A stretch of DNA of 64,000 bases from a bacterium (GTDB lineage: Bacteria; Myxococcota; UBA727; JAUIJE01): contig JAUIJE010000003.1 of NCBI GenBank assembly GCA_030431455.1, positions 134,360 through 198,359 on the forward strand, read 5' to 3'. Position 1 is the stretch's first letter. Each line of letters opens with the position of its first letter. Shown here piece by piece: positions 58,486 through 64,000 of this stretch. Under the pieces are notes generated by a model that was given only the letters and a program-made list of their open reading frames with translations, had not been told where the DNA came from and made no database searches. A program made the translations under genes and the position numbers.

Positions 58486-59411
58486 CCGCCACCACCACCC
58501 CGCCGGTCTCCGCCCCCGCCCCAGGCTTTGGCGGCTACGACCTCATCCTCATCCTCACCGGCGTCATCTGGGGCAGCAACATCCCGCTGATGAAATGGGT
58601 GCTGGCCGACGTTCACCCCTTGGCCTTCAACGCCCTGCGCTTCCCCCTCGCCACGCTGTTTTTGCTCGTGCTCTACATCCGCACCCCGCGCCCCCTCCGC
58701 GAGGTCGACTGGTCCCGGTCGGGCAAGGCCCTGCTGGGACTCAGTCTCATTGGGCACGTGGGCTACCAGGCGTTCTTCATCCACGGGCTCGAACGCACCG
58801 GGTCGGGCAACGCCGCGCTGTTGGTGGCCACCGCCCCGCTGTTCACCACCTTGCTCGCGGTGTGGTTGTTCGGCGAGCGCCTCGCCCTGCAGAACGTGCT
58901 CGGCCTGCTCGTGGCCTTCGCCGGCGCCGCCATCATCATCGGGGCCGCGGCGGGGTTTTCGCTCGGGGCCGAGAGCCTGCGCGGCGACCTCCTCGTCCTC
59001 GGCTCGGGGGTGTGCTGGGGCTCGTACACCGCCTGCGCCCGGCCCGTGGCCGAGCGGGTGCACAACGTCACCCTCACCTTCTGGACGATGTTGTTCGCGG
59101 TGGTCCCGCTGGTGTTGCTCGGCGCGCCGCATCTGCCCGACGCGGTCCGGGTCATGACCGGCCTGCACTGGCTCGCGGTGATGGGTTCGGGGGTGCTCAG
59201 CCTCGGCCTGACCTATTGGCTCTGGAACGTGGGCATCCACGGGGTGGGCGCGACCCGCACCGCGGTCTACGGCTACCTCGCGCCGGTGGTCAGCCTGAGC
59301 ATCGGGGTGGCGTTCCTCGCCGAGCCCCTCGGGACCCAGCGCGGCCTCGGGGCCTTGCTCGTGCTCGTCGGGGTCGGCCTGGTGCGGTACCGCGCACGCG
59401 CCCGTCGCTGA
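58482..59411 (+). CDS. EamA-family (DMT superfamily) transporter
   Basis: A 309-aa inner-membrane exporter, ten helices in two EamA repeats: LILILTGVIWGSNIPLMKWV starting repeat 1 and LLVLGSGVCWGSYTACARPV starting repeat 2. The typical ALLVATAPLFTTLLAVWLFG and YGYLAPVVSLSIGVAFLAEP segments follow. Substrate (amino acid or metabolite) unknown. Third gene of an SDR-lipoprotein-EamA coupled unit, followed by a bidirectional terminator. Confidence 0.93.
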   Translation: MTATTTPPVSAPAPGFGGYDLILILTGVIWGSNIPLMKWVLADVHPLAFNALRFPLATLFLLVLYIRTPRPLREVDWSRSGKALLGLSLIGHVGYQAFFIHGLERTGSGNAALLVATAPLFTTLLAVWLFGERLALQNVLGLLVAFAGAAIIIGAAAGFSLGAESLRGDLLVLGSGVCWGSYTACARPVAERVHNVTLTFWTMLFAVVPLVLLGAPHLPDAVRVMTGLHWLAVMGSGVLSLGLTYWLWNVGIHGVGATRTAVYGYLAPVVSLSIGVAFLAEPLGTQRGLGALLVLVGVGLVRYRARARR

Positions 59412-59434
59412 TCGCGCGTCGCTATCCACCAAAA

Positions 59435-59460
59435 AAAGCCCGCCATGCGGCGGGCTTTCT
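59435..59460. terminator. Bidirectional Rho-independent terminator
   Basis: AAAGCCCGCC (59435-59444), loop ATGC, GGCGGGCTTT (59449-59458), flanked by an A-tract and T-tract. Serves both the EamA gene (plus) and rpsI (minus). Confidence 0.92.
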
Positions 59461-59478
59461 TGACCGGTCCAGAATCGA

Positions 59479-59868
59479 TCAGCGCTTGCTGAACTGGAAC
59501 CGCGCACGGGCGCCGGGGCGACCGTACTTCTTGCGCTCGACCTCGCGGGCGTCGCGGGTGAGCAGGCCCGCGCGCTTCAGCTTGGTGCGCAGCTCGGGCT
59601 CGGTGGCGACCAACGCGTTGGACAGCCCGTGACGAATCGCGCCCGCTTGGCCCGATTTGCCGCCGCCCCGCACCGTGCACCACACGTCGTACTTGTTGTC
59701 GGTCTCGGTGACCTGGAACGGTTGCTTGACGATCCAGCGCAGCACTTCACGGTTGAAGTACTCGGTGATGTCCTTTTTGTTGACCATGAACTTCCCGGTT
59801 CCGGGAGCGACGCTCACGCGAGCGGCCGCTTCCTTCCGGCGTCCAGTGTGCAGCTTCTTTTCCGCCAT
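59479..59868 (-). CDS. rpsI: 30S ribosomal protein S9
   Basis: A 129-aa small-subunit protein whose C-terminal tail reaches the P-site tRNA. Clear S9 pattern: [20 protein letters not shown], the middle [20 protein letters not shown], and the invariant C-terminal ARFQFSKR. Second gene of the rplM-rpsI operon; 19-base gap to rplM. Confidence 0.98.
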   Translation of the reverse strand: MAEKKLHTGRRKEAAARVSVAPGTGKFMVNKKDITEYFNREVLRWIVKQPFQVTETDNKYDVWCTVRGGGKSGQAGAIRHGLSNALVATEPELRTKLKRAGLLTRDAREVERKKYGRPGARARFQFSKR

Positions 59869-59887
59869 GATGGAGTCTCCTGCTCGC

Positions 59888-60316
59888 TCAGATCTTGAGC
59901 GCTTCGGGTTTTTGTGCGGCGTGCGGGTGCGCAGACCCGCCGTACACTTTGAGTTTTTTCAGCATTTTGCGGCCCAGGGGGCCCTTGGGGAGCATGCCCT
60001 TGACCGCGTGGGTGATGATGCGGTCGGGGTGCTCTTCCCGCTGACGCTTCAGCGAGGTCGAACGCTCACCGCCCATGTAGCCGGTGTACCGCCAGTAGAT
60101 CTTTTGTTCGCCTTTGCCGCCGGTCAGCTTCACCTTGTCGGCGTTGACCACGACCACAAAGTCGCCGGTGTCGACGTGGGGGGTGAAGATCGCTTTGTGC
60201 TTGCCCCGGAGGACGGTGGCCACTTTGGTCGCCATGCGGCCGAGGACCACGTCCTCGGCGTCGACGATCCACCAGCGCCGCTCGACCTTCTCGGCTTTTG
60301 CGCTTTCGGTTTTCAT
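59888..60316 (-). CDS. rplM: 50S ribosomal protein L13
   Basis: A 142-aa large-subunit assembly protein. Motifs: [63 protein letters not shown] 60316 has AAAGGAG upstream; a longer frame to 60397 is rejected as leader. First gene of the operon. Confidence 0.98.
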   Translation of the reverse strand: MKTESAKAEKVERRWWIVDAEDVVLGRMATKVATVLRGKHKAIFTPHVDTGDFVVVVNADKVKLTGGKGEQKIYWRYTGYMGGERSTSLKRQREEHPDRIITHAVKGMLPKGPLGRKMLKKLKVYGGSAHPHAAQKPEALKI

Positions 60317-60443
60317 TGGTTCTCCTTTGCGGCCGTGTCCCGGAGGCCACGTCCTACGCCATCGCGGCGCATGCGGGAGGGCTCGTTGACGCAACAACGG
60401 CCCCCTCAGGGTTGTGAGCCCACACGGGTGTGCGCTCCGGTCC

Positions 60444-60472
60444 TACCTGCCGGATTGGGCCCCGGGTGTCAA
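60444..60472 (-). promoter_or_regulatory. Candidate rplM promoter
   Basis: On the minus strand: TTGACA (60472-60467), 17-base spacer, CAGGTA (60449-60444). This leaves a leader of about 120 bases before the rplM ATG, long enough for feedback control but with no motif I recognise. Confidence 0.5.
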
Positions 60473-60589
60473 AAGGCGATGCGGGCTTTTGAGGGCACGC
60501 GGTAAGTCCCTGTTTTTAATGAGATTTGACAGATGACGTCCCGGCGTCTCACCCCCGGCCGGTTCGCCGGGTCACGGTAGGATGATCGG

Positions 60590-62647
60590 GTGCGTGTTTG
60601 GGGGCTGATCGTTTGGATGTGGGTCGTGGGCGGGGTCCTGGTGGGCTGCCCCCCCGTGGCGCCCTCGTTGTCGGTGCTGTGTGACGACGAGGGGGCGTGC
60701 CCGGGCGACCAGTCCTGCGTGGACGGGCACTGTGTCGCCGCCGGCGACGGCGATGGCGACGGCGACGGCGACGGCGATGGCGACGGCGACGGCGACGGCG
60801 ATGGAGACGGCGATGGAGACGGCGACGGCGATGGAGACGGCGACGGGGATGGAGACGGCGACGGGGATGGAGACGGCGACGGGGATGGAGACGGCGACGG
60901 GGATGGGGACGGCGACGGCGATGGGGACGGGGACGGCGATGGGGATGGGGACGGGGACGCCGGTCCAGAACCCGATGGCGGGGCCGACGGCGGTCCGGCC
61001 GGCGAGGACGCCGGGGTCGACGGGGGCCCCGGCGCGGACGCGGGGATCGATCCCTTGGGCCCGGTGGCCCAAGATCAAACTGTGCAATGCGACGCCGGGT
61101 TCCCCTGCACCTTCACCCTCGACGTGAACGATCCGGACACCGACGACGTGGACCTTGTGATCTCGCCGGTGACGGTCCCCCCCACGGGCACCATCGACCG
61201 GTCCGGGCTCGACATCACCTACACCTCCGGCAACCGCGACCTCGGTGATGTCACCTTCGTGTACACCGTCTCCGATGGCACCAACACCGACACCGGCACC
61301 GTGACCTTGCAGGTGGTGCGCCGCACGAGCTGCCTGGGCCTCCTGTCATCCGGCCTCTCCCTCGGCGACACGTTGCATGTCATCGACCCCGACGGCCCGG
61401 GGGGAGAAGAGCCGTTCGAGGTCTATTGCGACATGACCAACGGCGGCTGGAACCTCGTGCTCAAGGCCGACGGCAACAACACCACCTTTGCCTACGACGC
61501 CGCCCTGTGGACCAACACCTCCACGCTCAATCCAGGCTCATTGAACACCAGCCTCGAGGAGGCCAAGCTCGGGGCCTTCACCCGCGCCCCGGTCCAGGAG
61601 ATTCGCGTGGCCATGACCGCGGCCTCCGCCGACCCGGGCAACACCCTGGAGAACACCACCCACCAGGTGGTGGAAATGCAGGTGGTGGGGCCGTCCCTGG
61701 TCGAGATGTTTCAATGGCCCCTGCTGCCCAGCTACGCCGGCCGGCAAGCCTGGCTCAACATGGTCCCCGGCGCCGACCTGCAAGACAACTGCAACGCGGA
61801 AGGCGTCAACGTGCGCACCAGCGGAAACAATGCCAATGCACGCGTACGCATCGGATTGGTCGCCAACGAAAACAACGACTGCAACTCCCCCGACTCCCGG
61901 GTGGGCGTCGGGGGCGCCGGCGACACCTGCAGCCAAAACCCCAACCTCACGGTGGGCTCGGTGAGCGGGACCTGCGGTGCCGACCACGAGGACCACCCCG
62001 CGTTCGCGTTTGTGTTTGTGCGACACGACGGCATCATCCCCGTCCGCCGCACCGACTGCGCCGCCCACCGCGCCGCCGGGGTCACCGAAGACGGGTATTA
62101 CCCGATCAAGCCGTTCCCCAACGGGCCCAACACCACGGTGTATTGTGACATGACCACCGACGGCGGGGGATGGACCCTGGTGGGACGAAGCCACCCCGCG
62201 GGCGCGGCCCAGTTCGGCTGGCTCCCCGCCGCCGGCGACGTGTTCGTCGACAGCGCGGCGTTTTCGCTGGGCATGACGCCCTACCCGCTGGCGTTCACCG
62301 AAGTGCTCATGGGCGACTACGTGCAAGGCAAGACCTGGGGCACGGAGGTCTACAAGTGGACGGGCCTGAGCCCCACCTTTGTCGCCGACGAGGACGGCCA
62401 GAGCCTCAACGTCGCCATGGACTTCCAGGTGCTCAACACGTCCTGCAACAGCGGACCGGACCCCAACAACGGCAACTGCATGTACAGGTACATTGGGCAG
62501 ACCCAACGCACCGACGTGTTCTACATGCGCGACGGCCCGGGCGACGACTCCTACGGGCTCGAGGCCAACGGGTTTGATTTGGCCTACGCCCAATGTGAGC
62601 GCACGGGGGGGCTGGACAACGCGCAGGGAATGGTGTTCGTTCGCTGA
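60590..62647 (+). CDS. Surface lipoprotein with 36-unit Gly-Asp stalk and two fibrinogen-like domains
   Basis: A 685-aa lipoprotein (VGGVLVGC). Order: Cys-rich head (CDDEGACPGDQSCVDGHC), Gly-Asp tract of 36 units, an Asp/Gly/Pro-rich segment, and a cadherin/PKD-like domain (residues about 165-245: FTLDVNDPDTDDVDLVISPV). Then two fibrinogen-C-type regions, marked by PFEVYCDMTNGGWNLVLKAD and NTTVYCDMTTDGGGWTLVGR. Fibrinogen-like domains in secreted proteins usually bind glycans or other cells. GTG start 60590 with TAGGAT upstream. The head sequence is nearly shared with the next gene, so they are members of one stalked-lipoprotein family. Confidence 0.87.
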   Translation: MRVWGLIVWMWVVGGVLVGCPPVAPSLSVLCDDEGACPGDQSCVDGHCVAAGDGDGDGDGDGDGDGDGDGDGDGDGDGDGDGDGDGDGDGDGDGDGDGDGDGDGDGDGDGDGDGDGDGDGDGDAGPEPDGGADGGPAGEDAGVDGGPGADAGIDPLGPVAQDQTVQCDAGFPCTFTLDVNDPDTDDVDLVISPVTVPPTGTIDRSGLDITYTSGNRDLGDVTFVYTVSDGTNTDTGTVTLQVVRRTSCLGLLSSGLSLGDTLHVIDPDGPGGEEPFEVYCDMTNGGWNLVLKADGNNTTFAYDAALWTNTSTLNPGSLNTSLEEAKLGAFTRAPVQEIRVAMTAASADPGNTLENTTHQVVEMQVVGPSLVEMFQWPLLPSYAGRQAWLNMVPGADLQDNCNAEGVNVRTSGNNANARVRIGLVANENNDCNSPDSRVGVGGAGDTCSQNPNLTVGSVSGTCGADHEDHPAFAFVFVRHDGIIPVRRTDCAAHRAAGVTEDGYYPIKPFPNGPNTTVYCDMTTDGGGWTLVGRSHPAGAAQFGWLPAAGDVFVDSAAFSLGMTPYPLAFTEVLMGDYVQGKTWGTEVYKWTGLSPTFVADEDGQSLNVAMDFQVLNTSCNSGPDPNNGNCMYRYIGQTQRTDVFYMRDGPGDDSYGLEANGFDLAYAQCERTGGLDNAQGMVFVR
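60743..60958 (+). repeat. Gly-Asp hexanucleotide tract, 36 units, with 18-bp higher-order repeat
   Basis: Thirty-six GGN-GAY units. From 60839 to 60904 the order GGCGAC-GGGGAT-GGAGAC recurs every 18 bp for just over three cycles. Confidence 0.93.
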
Positions 62648-62708
62648 GTGGTTCGATGTGGACCACCGGACCCTGACCCAAAAACGCGATGGTTTACACT
62701 CGGTGTCG

Positions 62709-64000
62709 ATGATGTCTGGCTTCTTCCGCAGGTCGTGGACCCTGCTCTGCCTCTGCCTGGGGGCGGGGGCGCTCGGCTGCCCCACCATCCGGCCCCTCAA
62801 CGTGGCGTGTACCGAGAGCCTCGACTGTCCCCCCGGCGAAGCGTGTCTCGACGGGCACTGTCATCTTTTGGCGGGCGCCACCGACGGGGGCGTGGTCGGG
62901 GGTGATGGAGACGGCGATGGCGATGGCGACGGAGACGGGGACGGTGATGGCGACGGAGACGGCGATGGAGACGGCGACGGTGATGGCGATGGCGACGGAG
63001 ACGGGGATGGCGACGGAGACGGGGATGGCGACGGGGATGGAGATGGCGATGGAGATGGAGACGGGGATGGCGACGGAGACGGGGATGGGGATGGGGATGG
63101 AGACGGCGACGGGGATGGCGATCCGTGTGGGAATGCGGCGCTCGACGTCGGCGAGGCGTGCGACGACGGGGTGAACGACGGGGCTTACGGCGGGTGCAAC
63201 CCCGACTGCACCCTGGCCCCGTACTGCGGCGACGGCGCGGTCGAGACCGTGCTCGCGGACGAAGAATGTGACCTCGGCGCCGACAACAACACGGGGGGCT
63301 ACGACGGCTGCGAGCAGGATTGCACGCGCGGCCCCTACTGCGGCGACGGCGCGGTCGAGACGGTGTTGGCCGACGAAGAATGCGACCTCGGCACCGACAA
63401 CAACACGGGCGGCTACGATGGCTGCGCGGCCGATTGCACGCGCGGCCCCTACTGCGGCGATGGCGCGGTCGAGACGGGGTTGGCCAACGAAGAATGCGAC
63501 CTGGGCGCCGGCAACAACACGGGCGGCTACGACGGCTGCGAGCAGGATTGCAGCTGGGGCCCCTACTGCGGCGACGGGATCGAAGACGCGACGGAGTGGT
63601 GCGACGATGGCAACGGGGTCGACTACGACGGGTGCTCCACCCTCTGCTTCTTTTCCGAGATCGAATCGGACGACACCGACAACAACAGCATTGGCAGCGC
63701 GAACCCCATCCCGGGTTGGGGCATCCCCATCCAAGCGCGCATCTCTCCCGTGGGCGACGTCGACTACTTCGAGGTGCAGACCAGCGATGGCTGGCGCTAT
63801 CCCCTCGAGACCTTCGTGGATGGCCTGGACCAGTGCCCCGGGCCCGCGTCCAACAACGACACCGTGTTGCGCTGGTACCGCGGGGTCAACGATTACTCCG
63901 TCGAGGTGGACCAAGGTGGCCTGGGCAACTGCTCGGCGGCCACCATCATCAACACCAACGGCACCCGCTGGGTCCGCGCCCACGACTGGCAACACAACGA
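62709..64000 (+). CDS. Surface lipoprotein with 37-unit Gly-Asp stalk and DUF4215-type repeats, 3' end outside window
   Basis: At least 430 residues, truncated by the window. Lipobox GAGALGC, head CTESLDCPPGEACLDGHCHL, then 37 Gly-Asp units. DUF4215-type Cys repeats follow (DVGEACDDGVNDGAYGGCNP; PYCGDGAVETVLADEECDLG units of 38 residues), ending with a canonical WCDDGNGVDYDGCSTLC. The last visible part is a beta-rich domain of PPC type (SANPIPGWGIPIQARISPVG, DVDYFEV). DUF4215 repeats are typical of myxobacterial surface proteins. An ATG-ATG start; the second is also possible. Confidence 0.88.
   Translation, partial: MMSGFFRRSWTLLCLCLGAGALGCPTIRPLNVACTESLDCPPGEACLDGHCHLLAGATDGGVVGGDGDGDGDGDGDGDGDGDGDGDGDGDGDGDGDGDGDGDGDGDGDGDGDGDGDGDGDGDGDGDGDGDGDGDGDGDPCGNAALDVGEACDDGVNDGAYGGCNPDCTLAPYCGDGAVETVLADEECDLGADNNTGGYDGCEQDCTRGPYCGDGAVETVLADEECDLGTDNNTGGYDGCAADCTRGPYCGDGAVETGLANEECDLGAGNNTGGYDGCEQDCSWGPYCGDGIEDATEWCDDGNGVDYDGCSTLCFFSEIESDDTDNNSIGSANPIPGWGIPIQARISPVGDVDYFEVQTSDGWRYPLETFVDGLDQCPGPASNNDTVLRWYRGVNDYSVEVDQGGLGNCSAATIINTNGTRWVRAHDWQHN
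62901..63122 (+). repeat. Gly-Asp hexanucleotide tract, 37 units
   Basis: The longest tract in the window, in the lipoprotein gene directly following the 36-unit gene. Confidence 0.93.
63219..63560 (+). repeat. Three 114-bp tandem repeats encoding DUF4215-type units
   Basis: Copies begin at 63219, 63333 and 63447, each starting with Pro-Tyr-Cys-Gly-Asp-Gly and 38 codons long. DNA identity is high; a fourth partial copy starts at 63561. Confidence 0.9.

Noticed and set aside
60743-63122. CRISPR or minisatellite array suggested by dense short repeats
   Set aside because: Repeats are in-frame hexanucleotides inside lipoprotein genes, without spacers or cas genes.
1-64000. tRNA, rRNA, insertion sequence or prophage genes
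   Set aside because: Read on both strands; no tRNA arms with CCA ends, rRNA segments, transposase motifs or phage structural genes were recognised.

Overview
The window is about 70% GC and reads as chromosomal DNA of a myxobacterium-like organism (Myxococcota; class not resolvable from sequence alone). The evidence is the many secreted lipoproteins with Cys-rich or Asp/Gly-rich linkers, DUF4215-type Cys repeats, a DUF2330 protein, two C-terminal tails resembling MYXO-CTERM sorting signals, a Ser/Thr kinase with the HRDVSPHN catalytic loop, and PHA storage genes. About 54 protein genes cover more than 90% of the sequence. No rRNA, tRNA, CRISPR array, transposase or prophage was recognised. Many neighbouring genes overlap by 4 bases (ATGA or GTGA), so translational coupling is the main architectural theme.

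Layout. 1-2800: TetR regulator, TolC-like protein and membrane-fusion protein of a tripartite efflux pump, with tandem palindromic operators upstream. 3118-9027: a membrane protein coupled to a double-retropepsin lipoprotein, a Ser/Thr kinase with two cyclic-nucleotide-binding domains, and a conserved unknown. 9452-15181: a coupled DUF2252 lipoprotein / beta-barrel / lamin-tail lipoprotein operon, then an orphan lipoprotein. 15339-27084: the PHA locus. On the minus strand is a nine-gene coupled operon (alpha/beta hydrolase, acyl-CoA ligase, two paralogous lipoproteins flanking a lipoprotein hydrolase and an outer-membrane protein, a 76-aa protein, PhaC, a sodium/solute symporter). On the plus strand are PhaR, a small phasin-like protein and a FabG/PhaB-like reductase. 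Three TTGTGC-N3/4-GCACAA-like palindromes mark the promoters. 27169-37916: housekeeping genes (mnmG-mnmE, an OmpA protein with type-3 thrombospondin repeats, rsmA, mutM, an AlkA-like glycosylase) and a Cys-rich lipoprotein. 38034-44127: SPFH protein, pentaheme cytochrome with a glycan-binding-type lipoprotein, and a large orphan lipoprotein. 44262-51636: surface proteins with repeats and an AraC regulator. 51696-59411: a small membrane protein, HDOD protein, pentapeptide-repeat ion channel, flavin reductase, SnoaL-like protein, LuxR-type regulator, DoxX-like protein, SDR, lipoprotein and EamA transporter. 59479-60316: rplM-rpsI. 60590-64000: two large surface lipoproteins with very long Gly-Asp tracts; the last runs off the window.

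The most interesting system is the PHA operon. It joins PHA synthase to an apparent outer-surface-to-cytoplasm route (lipoprotein hydrolase, outer-membrane protein, sodium/solute symporter, acyl-CoA ligase), which suggests scavenging of external acyl compounds into storage polymer. Other notable signals are Gly-Asp hexanucleotide tracts in seven genes, some with an 18-bp higher-order period; an approximately 80-bp element present twice in opposite orientation directly after gene stops; and a kinase-CNB-CNB protein.
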